NCBI GenBank assembly: GCA_018820855.1
Contig: JAHJNL010000059.1
Coordinates: 1-35,602 of the forward strand
Direction of reading: 5' to 3'
DNA: 35,602 nucleotides
Source: Pseudomonadota bacterium
Lineage (GTDB): Bacteria > Desulfobacterota > Desulfobulbia > Desulfobulbales > Desulfocapsaceae
Shown here: positions 16,950 to 25,663 of the stretch, piece after piece
How positions within the stretch are numbered: the stretch's first letter is position 1
How the letters are laid out: each line of letters begins with the position of its first letter
The notes under the pieces: generated by a model
What the model saw: the letters and a program-made list of their open reading frames with translations, nothing else
Databases searched by the model: none
What the model was told of the DNA's origin: nothing
Position numbers and translations under genes: made by a program

Positions 16950-17753
16950 ATGTCAAATGCAAGTGTAAAGGAAATGCTTCAAGCCGGTCTTCATTTCGGC
17001 CACCAGACCCGTCGCTGGAATCCTAAAATGAAACCCTATATCTATGGGCCACGTAATGGTATTTACATTATAAACCTGGATAAGAGCAAGCGCATGTTTG
17101 ATGCAGCTTGTGACTTCGTGACCAGTGAAGTGGCAAAGGGTGGAAATATGCTTTTCGTTGGCACCAAGCGTCAGGCTCAGTCTATCATCAAGGACGAGGC
17201 TAAACGTTGTGGGATGCATTACGTTGACCATCGTTGGCTTGGTGGTATGATGACTAATTTTCAGACCATCAAAAAATCTATTGAGCGCCTCAAAAACATT
17301 GAATCTATGCAGGAAGACGGCTCAATTAACCGCTTCCCCAAAAAAGAGATTCTTCTTATGGAGAAAGAGCGTATTAAACTTGAGAGGAATGTTGGTGGTA
17401 TAAAGAATATGCGCAACGTTCCTTCGGTAATCTTTGTTGTTGACCCTAAAAAAGAGACCATCGGGGTGGCCGAAGCACGAAAACTCAATATTCCACTTGT
17501 GGTTCTTGCAGATACAAACTGCGATCCTGATGGGATTGATTTTCTTATTCCCGGCAACGATGATGCCCTTCGTTCCATCCGTCTTGTTACCGGTCAGATA
17601 GCAGAGGCTGTTCTTGCCGGACAGGCTTTGCGTGATGGTGAAGACGCATCCGAAGAGGCAATGCTTGCAGCTATGGGTGATGCCGGGGCTGATCAGGCTG
17701 TGGCCGCTGATACCGCCGAGACTGTTGATGCCGTCGACGCCGTGAAAGAATAA
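16950..17753 (+). CDS. rpsB: Ribosomal protein S2
   Basis: S2 is a late-binding protein of the 30S subunit that recruits S1. The 267-residue product has [61 protein letters not shown] and [18 protein letters not shown] in outline. It is longer than the 241 residues of Escherichia coli because of an acidic, alanine-rich tail (about residues 228-267). AAGAGGA precedes the ATG. It starts the rpsB-tsf-pyrH-frr series. Confidence 0.98.
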   Translation: MSNASVKEMLQAGLHFGHQTRRWNPKMKPYIYGPRNGIYIINLDKSKRMFDAACDFVTSEVAKGGNMLFVGTKRQAQSIIKDEAKRCGMHYVDHRWLGGMMTNFQTIKKSIERLKNIESMQEDGSINRFPKKEILLMEKERIKLERNVGGIKNMRNVPSVIFVVDPKKETIGVAEARKLNIPLVVLADTNCDPDGIDFLIPGNDDALRSIRLVTGQIAEAVLAGQALRDGEDASEEAMLAAMGDAGADQAVAADTAETVDAVDAVKE

Positions 17754-17764
17754 GGCTCTTTTGC

Positions 17765-17825
17765 TACTGCCCCTTCATGGGGCAGTAACTGAGTGAACGC
17801 TAAAATCAGGGGCTGCTAAGCCCCT
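17765..17825 (+). other. Two hairpins between rpsB and tsf
   Basis: TACTGCCCC (17765-17773) and GGGGCAGTA (17779-17787) form a perfect 9-base stem with loop TTCAT. A second hairpin, AGGGGCT (17808-17814) with AGCCCCT (17819-17825) and loop GCTA, follows 20 bases later. Neither is followed by a long T run (TTGTCAT after the second). They may moderate expression of tsf relative to rpsB or act as RNA processing sites. Confidence 0.55.
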
Positions 17826-17923
17826 TTGTCATATCTGATTCTCTCGTTCCTTATTGTGTTGTCACCGAGGCAGGCAATTACTGGGCGCGCAGAGATATTA
17901 TATAGAGATTGAGGAGATATATT

Positions 17924-18517
17924 GTGAAAATTACGAGTCAGATGGTTAAAGATCTTCGTGATAAGACAGCCGCAGGAATGATGGATTGCAAAAAGGCCCT
18001 TGGAGAAACGGACGGTGATATGGAAAAGGCCGTGGACCTGCTGCGCCAGAAAGGTCTGGCCGTTGCAGCCAAAAGAGCAGGCAGGGCAACCAGCGAAGGA
18101 ATCATTGAATGTTATATCCATGCCGGTGGAAAGATCGGTGTTATAGTTGAATTGTCCTGCGAAAGTGATTTCGTGGCAAAAACCGATGGGTTCACTGAGT
18201 TTGCCCGTGATCTTGCACTGCATATTGCTGCTACGAATCCCGTCGCACTCACCCGGGACGAAGTGCCTGAGGAGATCGTGAAAAGGGAAAAAGAGATCTA
18301 CGTACAGCAGGCACTTGATTCTGGAAAACCCGAAAATATTGTGGAAAAAATGGTTAGCGGGAAGATGGATAAGTTCCTTGCAGAGATATGCCTGCTTGAA
18401 CAGAAATTTGTCAAAAATCCGGATTTTACCATTCAGGAGCTCATTACTGATCTGATCGGCAAAATGGGAGAAAGTATCTCCGTTAAGCGTTTTGCCCGTT
18501 TTCAGGTTGGTGCTTGA
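17924..18517 (+). CDS. tsf: Elongation factor Ts, short form
   Basis: EF-Ts is the nucleotide exchange factor of EF-Tu. The GTG at 17924 gives 197 residues, with GAGGAG about eight bases upstream; a TTG at 17909 overlaps that site. The N-terminal UBA-like domain has the hallmark VKDLRDKTAAGMMDCKKAL, followed by GIIECYIHAGGKIGVIVELS and CESDFVAK. It is the short form (about 200 residues) known from Thermus and many other bacteria, with one core subdomain rather than the two of Escherichia coli. Confidence 0.96.
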   Translation: MKITSQMVKDLRDKTAAGMMDCKKALGETDGDMEKAVDLLRQKGLAVAAKRAGRATSEGIIECYIHAGGKIGVIVELSCESDFVAKTDGFTEFARDLALHIAATNPVALTRDEVPEEIVKREKEIYVQQALDSGKPENIVEKMVSGKMDKFLAEICLLEQKFVKNPDFTIQELITDLIGKMGESISVKRFARFQVGA

Positions 18518-18524
18518 TGTCCTT

Positions 18525-18566
18525 GCAACAGATCGGCAAAGCCCTGAGGCTTTGCCGATCTGTTGC
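18525..18566 (+). repeat. Perfect 19-base inverted repeat between tsf and pyrH
   Basis: The arms at 18525-18543 and 18548-18566 are exact reverse complements around the four-base loop CTGA. They begin GCAACAGATCGG and end CCGATCTGTTGC. The RNA hairpin would be very stable. The bases after it (CCTCTTGCC) are not a T run, so it does not look like a simple intrinsic terminator. It begins seven bases after the tsf stop and ends 32 bases before pyrH. Confidence 0.9.
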
Positions 18567-18598
18567 CCTCTTGCCTTTCTATCTGAAAAGGATCGATC

Positions 18599-19312
18599 AT
18601 GGAATTGAAATATAAGCGGATACTACTGAAATTAAGTGGTGAAGCCCTCATGGGTAATGATCTCTTCGGTATCAATACCGATGTCCTGGCCGAAATTTCA
18701 GATGAGATAAAAGAGATAATATCTCTTGGAGTAGAGGTCGCAATTGTTATTGGCGCCGGCAATATTTTTCGCGGCGTGAAAGGGGCCAGCCAGGGGATGG
18801 ATCGTACGACTGCCGATAATATGGGAATGCTGGCAACAGTAATAAATTCATTGGCCCTGCAGGATTCCCTGGAACGCAGCGGAGTTGCCACTCGTGTAAT
18901 GTCTGCTATCCCCATGCGTTTGGTCTGTGAACCTTACATTCGTCGCCGGGCAGCCCGTCATCTGGAAAAAGGTAGAGTGGTTATTTTTGCAGCCGGCACC
19001 GGTAACCCATATTTTACCACAGACTCAGCCGGAGTTCTAAGGGCTTTGGAGATAGATGCGGATGTCATCATCAAGGCAACTAAAGTAGACGGCGTGTATG
19101 ATAAAGATCCCATGGTGCACGCGGATGCGGTAAAATATGAGAGTTTAAGTTATCATGAGGTCCTAACTAAAGGCTTGCGGGTTATGGATGCTGCGGGGAT
19201 TGCTATTGCCAGTGAAGATGGCAAGCCTATCATGGTTTTGAATATGACCACTCCCGGAAACATCCGACGAGCAGTCTGTGGAGAATCAGTGGGAAGTCTC
19301 ATCAGCAGTTAA
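18599..19312 (+). CDS. pyrH: Uridylate kinase
   Basis: PyrH phosphorylates UMP to UDP with ATP, feeding UTP and CTP synthesis, and is hexameric in bacteria. The 237-residue product has [13 protein letters not shown] at the start, GAGNIFRG near residue 57, [21 protein letters not shown] in outline and the ATP-site region [12 protein letters not shown]. These mark the amino acid kinase fold of bacterial UMP kinases. AAAGGATCG lies before the ATG. Gene order tsf-pyrH-frr is widely conserved. Confidence 0.98.
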   Translation: MELKYKRILLKLSGEALMGNDLFGINTDVLAEISDEIKEIISLGVEVAIVIGAGNIFRGVKGASQGMDRTTADNMGMLATVINSLALQDSLERSGVATRVMSAIPMRLVCEPYIRRRAARHLEKGRVVIFAAGTGNPYFTTDSAGVLRALEIDADVIIKATKVDGVYDKDPMVHADAVKYESLSYHEVLTKGLRVMDAAGIAIASEDGKPIMVLNMTTPGNIRRAVCGESVGSLISS

Positions 19313-19374
19313 CAAAACAACGATGAGTCCAGGCAATTAGTCTTGATTGTATTAAAGTTTTTAGGAGAAGAGTT

Positions 19375-19929
19375 ATGAGTGAAGTGATATTAGAAATGGT
19401 AGACAAGATGGAAAAAAGTGTCGACTCTTTTAAAAAGGAACTGTCAAAGGTACGTACAGGACGAGCCTCCATATCACTTCTTGATGGAATATCTGTTAAT
19501 GCCTATGGAAGCACTATGCCTATGAATCAGGTAGCTACCATGACCATCCCTGAGAGTCGGATGATAGCCATTCAGCCTTGGGATCCGCAGATGGTTCCGG
19601 CCATTGAAAAAGCGATTATGAAATCCAACCTTGGCCTGACTCCTGCCAATGACGGCAAGGTTATTCGTCTGACCATCCCTCAGCTTACTGAGGAGCGTCG
19701 TAAGGAGCTGGTCAAGCAGGTGAGAAAGGTGGCCGAGGAGTTCAAGGTGACAATCCGCAATAGTCGCCGGGATGCCATTGATGTTCTTAAGGTACAGAAG
19801 AAGGACAAGGAAATTTCCGAAGACGATCTCTTCAGAATGCAGGATGATGCGCAGAAAGAGACGGATATATACGTGAAGCAAATTGATGAGATCACCGCAC
19901 ATAAAGAAAAAGAAATGATGGAAGTCTAA
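19375..19929 (+). CDS. frr: Ribosome recycling factor
   Basis: RRF, with EF-G, splits the post-termination ribosome. The 184-residue product has the usual length and the family motifs KVRTGRASISLLDGISVNAYG, PWDPQM, DGKVIRLTIPQLTEERRKELVKQV in outline and RNSRRDAID. Its three-helix bundle and hinge domain are implied by this pattern. AGGAGAAG lies before the ATG. uppS follows after 56 bases. Confidence 0.98.
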   Translation: MSEVILEMVDKMEKSVDSFKKELSKVRTGRASISLLDGISVNAYGSTMPMNQVATMTIPESRMIAIQPWDPQMVPAIEKAIMKSNLGLTPANDGKVIRLTIPQLTEERRKELVKQVRKVAEEFKVTIRNSRRDAIDVLKVQKKDKEISEDDLFRMQDDAQKETDIYVKQIDEITAHKEKEMMEV

Positions 19930-19985
19930 GATACTTCTGTCATTCTCTGTCCTGAGAAATCGGGCGCAATTCCCCCACGATAACC

Positions 19986-20732
19986 ATGGTAGACCAACAG
20001 CCGATAGATCCAGCCCGAATTCCCACCCATGTCGCTATTATTATGGATGGAAACGGACGCTGGGCGCAGCAGAAGCACAGGCCTCGCCTCTATGGTCATA
20101 AGGTGGGCGTGGAGTCAGTGCAGGAGATTGTTGAGTGTGCCAGTGAGTGGGGAGTCAAGGTCCTGACTCTCTATGCCTTCTCGTCGGAAAACTGGAAACG
20201 TCCCAGCGTTGAGGTCAGTGGACTTATGGGGCTTCTGAAGAGTTACCTACTCTCAGAACTCTCTAAAATGTTGAAAAATCGCGTTCGTCTCATTTCTATC
20301 GGTGATACACAGAGGCTGCCTCGGGATGTGCAGGAGGTTCTGGAGCGGACCATAGAGGAGACTGCAGAGAATGACGGGCTTATTCTCAATCTCGCCCTCA
20401 GTTACGGCGGGCGTTCTGAGATTGTGCAGGCAGTCCGACAGATTGCATCTGAAGTACTTGCCGAGCAAATTTCCCTTGATGAGATAGGCGAAAAACTCAT
20501 CACTGATCACCTTTATACGGCCGGTCTTCCTGAACCAGACCTCTTGATACGCACCGGTGGTGAAGCAAGGCTGTCCAATTTCCTCCTGTGGCAGGCCTCA
20601 TATGCTGAGATCTATTTCACCGATACAATGTGGCCTGAGTTTCGCAGATCAGCCTTTTCCCAAGCCATTGCGGAATACCAAGGACGTGAACGACGCTTTG
20701 GGCGTACCAGCGCTCAATTGGGAAGTGGCTGA
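19986..20732 (+). CDS. uppS: Undecaprenyl diphosphate synthase (cis-prenyltransferase)
   Basis: UppS extends farnesyl diphosphate with isopentenyl units to C55 undecaprenyl diphosphate, the lipid carrier for peptidoglycan and surface polysaccharides. The 248-residue product has the catalytic aspartate Asp21 in MDGNGRWA, the TLYAFSSENWKRP motif and the C-terminal PDLLIRTGGEARLSNFLLWQ region with AEIYFTD. It is followed after three bases by cdsA, so the two envelope lipid genes are tightly linked. The open frame begins at ATG 19986 with no strong Shine-Dalgarno. Confidence 0.97.
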   Translation: MVDQQPIDPARIPTHVAIIMDGNGRWAQQKHRPRLYGHKVGVESVQEIVECASEWGVKVLTLYAFSSENWKRPSVEVSGLMGLLKSYLLSELSKMLKNRVRLISIGDTQRLPRDVQEVLERTIEETAENDGLILNLALSYGGRSEIVQAVRQIASEVLAEQISLDEIGEKLITDHLYTAGLPEPDLLIRTGGEARLSNFLLWQASYAEIYFTDTMWPEFRRSAFSQAIAEYQGRERRFGRTSAQLGSG

Positions 20733-20735
20733 GCT

Positions 20736-21533
20736 ATGACTCGGGTTCTTCCAGGTCTTGTCCTAGCCGCCTGCTGGCTGATTCTTCTTTTGAAAGGGTC
20801 TGTAGCGATTTTTGGTCTTGTCCTGATTCCCATGCTGGGTATCGGTGCCTACGAATATAATAAAATGGTCTTCTCTGAGGAATCGTTCCTACAGCTCCTC
20901 TTTCTTGCCCTGCTTGCCATTCTCCCCCTCCTTATCATTCTTTTTGTCCCACATTACGGCATCGGCGGTGGACTTTGTCTGGCCTTTCTGCTTTTGGCAT
21001 TCTGGACTCTTGCCAGATATAGAGAGGGGTTTGATATCTATGGATTTTTCAGTCGCGCAAGCCTTGGTCTGCTTTATGTGGGATTTTTGGGAGCACACCT
21101 TTTGCTGCTCAGGGGGCTCCCTGAAGGAAATGCCTGGTTGCTTGTTTTGACCGGAATTACCGCAGGATCAGATACCGGTGCCTATTACTGCGGGCGAGCT
21201 TTTGGCAAACATAAACTCAGTCCTCTGATCAGTCCCAAAAAGACCATTGAGGGTGCTGTGGGCGGCCTTTTGACCGGGATGGTCGTCTCAGCTGTTTTAG
21301 CCCTCTTCCTTTTTGAGACCGTGTCGTGGACTTTTCTTCTTCCAGTTGCCATTGTTCTCGGAATGGTAGGGATCTGCGGAGATCTCTGCGAATCCGTGAT
21401 CAAGAGAGCAACCGGAACAAAAGACTCCGGAACTTTGCTCGGTGGGCATGGCGGCATTCTGGATCGAGCTGATTCCATTCTTTTTGCAGCCCCGGTCCTT
21501 TATTATCTTTTGCTTGCATTGGGTACCTTATGA
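20736..21533 (+). CDS. cdsA: Phosphatidate cytidylyltransferase
   Basis: CdsA makes CDP-diacylglycerol from phosphatidate and CTP, the branch point of phospholipid synthesis, in the inner membrane. The 265-residue product is rich in hydrophobic segments (about eight). It carries the family signature near the C-terminus: [13 protein letters not shown], then HGGILDRAD. The ATG lies three bases after the uppS stop, and its own stop overlaps the dxr start by four bases (ATGA). Confidence 0.96.
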   Translation: MTRVLPGLVLAACWLILLLKGSVAIFGLVLIPMLGIGAYEYNKMVFSEESFLQLLFLALLAILPLLIILFVPHYGIGGGLCLAFLLLAFWTLARYREGFDIYGFFSRASLGLLYVGFLGAHLLLLRGLPEGNAWLLVLTGITAGSDTGAYYCGRAFGKHKLSPLISPKKTIEGAVGGLLTGMVVSAVLALFLFETVSWTFLLPVAIVLGMVGICGDLCESVIKRATGTKDSGTLLGGHGGILDRADSILFAAPVLYYLLLALGTL

Positions 21534-22693
21534 AAACACTTTCTCTCTTGGGCTCAACAGGTTCCATAGGCTGCAATGTTCTGGACATAGTCCGCAGTTT
21601 TCCAGACCGCTATGCTATTTCAGGTCTGGCGGCTGGGAAGAATATTAAAAAACTGCGGGAGCAGGTCCTTGAGTTTAAACCAGAACTGATCTCCGTTGCT
21701 GACGAAGAGGGGGCTGAGCAGCTTCGTCGTGAACTTCCTGTACCGTACCGGGATCGCATTCTTTTTGGCACCAGTGGGACGGAAGAGGTGGCAGCCTTGA
21801 ATTCTACCACAATGACCATCTCAGCTATTGTCGGTGCTGCCGGCCTTCTCCCGACACTTGCCGCCATAGAAGCTGGCAAAGAGATTGGCCTGGCCAACAA
21901 GGAAACCCTGGTCATGGCAGGCAAGCTGGTCATGGCAAGTTGCCGGCGTAAGGGCATCAACCTTCTGCCCGTAGATTCTGAACACAGTGCCATTTTTCAA
22001 GCCCTTGAAGCCGGGCGACCTGAAGATGTGGCCAAGATTATCCTCACTGCCTCCGGAGGACCGTTCAGGGAAAAGAGCCAGCAGGAGCTGCAGACTGTCA
22101 CACCTGCCCAGGCCCTGGCCCATCCCAACTGGAATATGGGCAAGAAGATTTCCATTGACTCTGCTACCTTGATGAATAAAGGCTTGGAAGTTATTGAGGC
22201 CAAATGGCTGTTTGATGTCTCCATGGATTCCATCGAGGTGGTGGTGCATCCGCAATCTATTGTTCACTCCCTGGTAGAGTTTCAGGATGGGTCTGTGGTT
22301 GCTCAACTTGGCATTCCGGATATGCGTATTCCCATTGCCTATGCCCTGTCTTATCCCAAGAGGCTGCCCCTGCGTCTTGAGTCCCTGAAGTTATCTCAAT
22401 GTGCCAGTCTGGAGTTTCATGAACCGGATTATGAACGTTTTCCGGCCCTGTCACTTGCCTTTGCTGCTATCCATAAGGGTGGAGTTATGCCTGCAGTCCT
22501 TAATGCTGCTAATGAAGTTGCTGTGGCAGCATTTCTGGAGGGGAAAATATCTTTTCTTGACATTGCTGCAACAGTAGCCAAAGTTATGGAAAAGGTGCAT
22601 GACGGCAGTGAAGACAGTATTGATGCGATCCTCGTTGCAGATCGTCTGGCACGGAAAGAGGCTGCCGCTCTCATCAGTGAGAACAGTCTCTAA
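21530..22693 (+). CDS. dxr: 1-deoxy-D-xylulose 5-phosphate reductoisomerase
   Basis: Dxr is the first committed enzyme of the MEP pathway and makes 2-C-methyl-D-erythritol 4-phosphate using NADPH. The 387-residue product has the NADPH-binding LGSTGSIG at residues 7-14, the metal ligands Asp149, Glu151 ([11 protein letters not shown]) and Glu220 ([13 protein letters not shown]), and the substrate region [19 protein letters not shown]. It overlaps cdsA by four bases. With ispG downstream it supplies precursors for UppS. Confidence 0.98.
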   Translation: MKTLSLLGSTGSIGCNVLDIVRSFPDRYAISGLAAGKNIKKLREQVLEFKPELISVADEEGAEQLRRELPVPYRDRILFGTSGTEEVAALNSTTMTISAIVGAAGLLPTLAAIEAGKEIGLANKETLVMAGKLVMASCRRKGINLLPVDSEHSAIFQALEAGRPEDVAKIILTASGGPFREKSQQELQTVTPAQALAHPNWNMGKKISIDSATLMNKGLEVIEAKWLFDVSMDSIEVVVHPQSIVHSLVEFQDGSVVAQLGIPDMRIPIAYALSYPKRLPLRLESLKLSQCASLEFHEPDYERFPALSLAFAAIHKGGVMPAVLNAANEVAVAAFLEGKISFLDIAATVAKVMEKVHDGSEDSIDAILVADRLARKEAAALISENSL

Positions 22694-22746
22694 GTAGTTT
22701 TAGTATACACACTTCATTTCTCTTACCTAGAGGTCTAACGGTTTTT

Positions 22747-23823
22747 ATGAATACCCTTGTTTCTTTTGTCGTTGTTCTTGGTATTCTTATCTTTGTGCAT
22801 GAGCTGGGGCATTTTCTCTTTGCCAAGCTCTTCAAGGTGAGGGTTCTCAAATTTTCTCTTGGCTTTGGTCCTAAACTGTTTGGCAGGACAATCGGAGAAA
22901 CCGAGTATGTCATCAGTGCCTTTCCCCTTGGCGGATATGTAAAAATGTTTGGAGAAAATCCGGACGAGCAGGAGGAAGCGGCAGGGGAGAAAGCTGTTTC
23001 CTTTGCCCATAAAGCAGTATGGCAGCGTTTTCTTATTGTTTTTGCCGGTCCTCTTTTTAATCTGCTCTTCAGTGTGCTGCTCTTTTTTCTGATTTTCTCC
23101 TTTGTGGGTCTGCCGGATAGTCGTGACACCACCCGTGTTGGCCAGGTTAATCTTAATTCCCCCGCAGCTGCAGCAGATATACAGGTGGATGATATTATTC
23201 TTTCTATCAATGGTCAGCCTACTCTGCAGTGGATGGATGTCCTTAATATGGTCAAGGACAGCAAGGGGCAGGAACTTAGCCTGCAGGTGTTGCGCGCAGA
23301 CAAAGAGCTGCAGCTTGGGGTGACTCCCAGCGTGGATATGGTGAAGAATATTTTCGGGGAGGAAGTAGAAGAGCGGTATATGATAGGAATCGTGAAGGCA
23401 GAGGAGCTATTCTATACCCCGACGGGTTTGATTGGGGCCTTTGCCGCCGCCTGTTCCCAGACCTGGATGTATATTTCGCTAACGGTGATGGGCTTTGTCA
23501 AACTTGCCCAGCAGGTAATACCGGTTAAAGAACTTGGCGGTCCCATACTCATTGCTCAGATTGCAGGGAAACAGATGCAGGCCGGCTGGATTAACCTTGC
23601 ATACTTCATGGGACTGCTCAGTGTGAATCTCGGTATTCTCAACCTTCTTCCTATTCCTGTTTTAGACGGAGGTCACCTGGTATTCTTGGGTGTTGAGGCA
23701 GTTCGCAGGAAACCGATGACTGAAAAGATACAGATCGTAGCCCAGCAGGTGGGGATGGCCTTTTTAGGGACACTGATGATTTTTGTCTTCTATAACGATA
23801 TTGCAAGGATATTTGGTTGGTGA
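22747..23823 (+). CDS. rseP: Site-2 membrane metalloprotease RseP
   Basis: RseP cleaves membrane-bound anti-sigma factors and leftover signal peptides within the inner membrane. The 358-residue product has the zinc motif HELGH (His18-His22), a PDZ domain (about residues 122-195) and the third zinc ligand Asp307 in LPIPVLDGGHL. Only one PDZ domain is visible, whereas Escherichia coli RseP has two in tandem; the length is about 90 residues shorter. It lies between dxr and tsaB. The substrate here is unknown. Confidence 0.94.
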   Translation: MNTLVSFVVVLGILIFVHELGHFLFAKLFKVRVLKFSLGFGPKLFGRTIGETEYVISAFPLGGYVKMFGENPDEQEEAAGEKAVSFAHKAVWQRFLIVFAGPLFNLLFSVLLFFLIFSFVGLPDSRDTTRVGQVNLNSPAAAADIQVDDIILSINGQPTLQWMDVLNMVKDSKGQELSLQVLRADKELQLGVTPSVDMVKNIFGEEVEERYMIGIVKAEELFYTPTGLIGAFAAACSQTWMYISLTVMGFVKLAQQVIPVKELGGPILIAQIAGKQMQAGWINLAYFMGLLSVNLGILNLLPIPVLDGGHLVFLGVEAVRRKPMTEKIQIVAQQVGMAFLGTLMIFVFYNDIARIFGW

Positions 23824-24548
23824 GCAGCGAGCGCCCGCTTATTCTGGCTGTTGACACGGCCACCTCCTGTACTTCTGTGGCCCTCACAGCTGGAGATGTC
23901 CATAGTGGTGAACTCTTGGCCTCAATCATCTTGAACAGTAAAGTGACCCATTCCCGGCGGTTACTTTCTGCTCTGGACTGGCTGCTGATTGAGAGTGATG
24001 TATCCTTGAGTGATGTCGACGGGCTGGCAGTGGGACTGGGGCCTGGTTCTTTTACCGGGCTTCGCATTGCCATGGCAACGGTCAAGGGATTAGCTGTAGC
24101 TACCGGCAAACCTTTGCTGGGTGTTTCCACCCTTGATGCTCTTGCTTTGCGATGTACCGGGGAAAAACGGGTCTGTGCAGTTCTTGATGCCAGGAAAAAA
24201 GAGGTCTATACTGCCTGGTACTGTCATGACGAACAAGGAGTTCTGCGCAGGCAGGGGGGCATTCGCGCCCTGGCCCCGGAACTGCTGACAGAAGAAATCA
24301 AGGAACCTGTCCTGATGGTGGGGGACGGGCTCTTTGCCTATGGTCCTTTTTTTAAAGAGAGACTTGGGCCTCTTTTAAGCATGGCTCCTCTGCCGCTGCA
24401 CTATCCCTCGGCCAGTTCCATAGGTTTTCTGTGTTGTGAACAGCTGCTAAGGGGAGAAATCATGGATCTTGACTCCGCAGTTCCCCTCTATGTCAGGGCA
24501 TCAGATGCGGAACTCAGTCTGATAAGAAAAGAGGAACAAGCTCAATGA
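23820..24548 (+). CDS. tsaB: tRNA threonylcarbamoyladenosine biosynthesis protein TsaB
   Basis: TsaB binds TsaD and TsaE in the complex that makes t6A37 in ANN-decoding tRNAs. The 242-residue product has the ASKHA fold motifs ILAVDTATSCTSVAL and GLGPGSFTGLRIA, the family signature. The GTG at 23820 overlaps the rseP stop (GTGA) and is preceded by AAGGA; a TTG at 23817 is almost as likely. The stop overlaps the ispG start by four bases. Confidence 0.93.
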   Translation: MSSERPLILAVDTATSCTSVALTAGDVHSGELLASIILNSKVTHSRRLLSALDWLLIESDVSLSDVDGLAVGLGPGSFTGLRIAMATVKGLAVATGKPLLGVSTLDALALRCTGEKRVCAVLDARKKEVYTAWYCHDEQGVLRRQGGIRALAPELLTEEIKEPVLMVGDGLFAYGPFFKERLGPLLSMAPLPLHYPSASSIGFLCCEQLLRGEIMDLDSAVPLYVRASDAELSLIRKEEQAQ

Positions 24549-25624
24549 TACTTCGAAGACAGACCAGAAAAATCCATGTGGGGAATGTGGCCGTAGGCGG
24601 CGGAAGTCCTGTTTGCGTGCAGTCCATGACCAATACCGATACCAGGGATGTGGCTGCAACCGTTGCCCAGATAGAAAGATTGCAGGATGTGGGATGTGAA
24701 ATAATCCGGGTGGCGGTACTCGACACGGAGGCAGCTGTTGCTCTTCGCCGCATACGGGACCAGATCCTTATTCCTCTTATTGCCGACATCCATTTTGATT
24801 ATCGCCTGGCAGTGGCAGCCATGGAAAACGGGGCACAGGGAATCCGTATTAATCCGGGAAACCTTGGCGGACCTGAAAAACTGTCCCGGGTGGTAGCAGC
24901 GGCCAAGGCCCATAAGGTTCCCATACGGGTTGGGGTTAACAGCGGATCCATTGAAAAGGATCTTTTGAAAGAACATGGTTATCCCAGCCCGGAGAACCCT
25001 GCCGCCCTTATCGAGAGCGCGCTGAGAAATGTTCGGCTCCTGGAGGAGCACGGCTTTGAAGAGATAAAAATCTCTATCAAATCCTCTGATACCTTGACCA
25101 CTATCAGCGGCTATCAACAGTTGTCCAGGCTTACCGATTACCCGCTGCATTTAGGGGTGACTGAAGCCGGGGGCCTGATTGCCGGAACAGTCAAATCCAG
25201 TGTTGCTCTGGGCATTCTCCTCTATCAAGGGATAGGGGATACCTTCCGTATCTCGCTTACCCGTGATCCTGTGGAAGAGATCCGGGTCGGTTTTGAACTC
25301 CTTCGTTCTTTGAAGATTCGGGAACGTGGACCGGAACTGATCTCCTGTCCCACATGCGGCAGGACCCAGATAGACCTCTTCTCCATTGCCGATGAGGTGG
25401 AACGCTATGTCCAGACCATGAAAAAGCCGTTAAAGATTGCCGTAATGGGCTGTGTGGTCAATGGTCCTGGTGAGGCCCGGGAGGCAGATATCGGGATTGC
25501 CGGCGGCAACGGGGTCGGTATTATTTTTAAGAAGGGCGAGTTGTATAAAAAGGTGAAAGAGGTTGACCTGTTGGAGACCTTTCTTGCGGAATTAAAAAAA
25601 ATGGAGAGTGAAGAATCAATTTGA
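24545..25624 (+). CDS. ispG: 4-hydroxy-3-methylbut-2-enyl diphosphate synthase (IspG/GcpE)
   Basis: IspG is the iron-sulfur enzyme that converts MEcPP to HMBPP in the MEP pathway. The 359-residue product is the two-domain form (TIM barrel plus Fe-S domain). The cluster ligands are Cys268, Cys271 (SCPTCGR) and Cys303, with Glu310 in GCVVNGPGEA. The barrel contains VQSMTNTDTRDV and RINPGNLGG. It overlaps tsaB by four bases (ATGA). Confidence 0.97.
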   Translation: MILRRQTRKIHVGNVAVGGGSPVCVQSMTNTDTRDVAATVAQIERLQDVGCEIIRVAVLDTEAAVALRRIRDQILIPLIADIHFDYRLAVAAMENGAQGIRINPGNLGGPEKLSRVVAAAKAHKVPIRVGVNSGSIEKDLLKEHGYPSPENPAALIESALRNVRLLEEHGFEEIKISIKSSDTLTTISGYQQLSRLTDYPLHLGVTEAGGLIAGTVKSSVALGILLYQGIGDTFRISLTRDPVEEIRVGFELLRSLKIRERGPELISCPTCGRTQIDLFSIADEVERYVQTMKKPLKIAVMGCVVNGPGEAREADIGIAGGNGVGIIFKKGELYKKVKEVDLLETFLAELKKMESEESI

Positions 25625-25663
25625 TTCGTTTCTCTTTCTTACCAATAGCTACAGTAACTAAAA

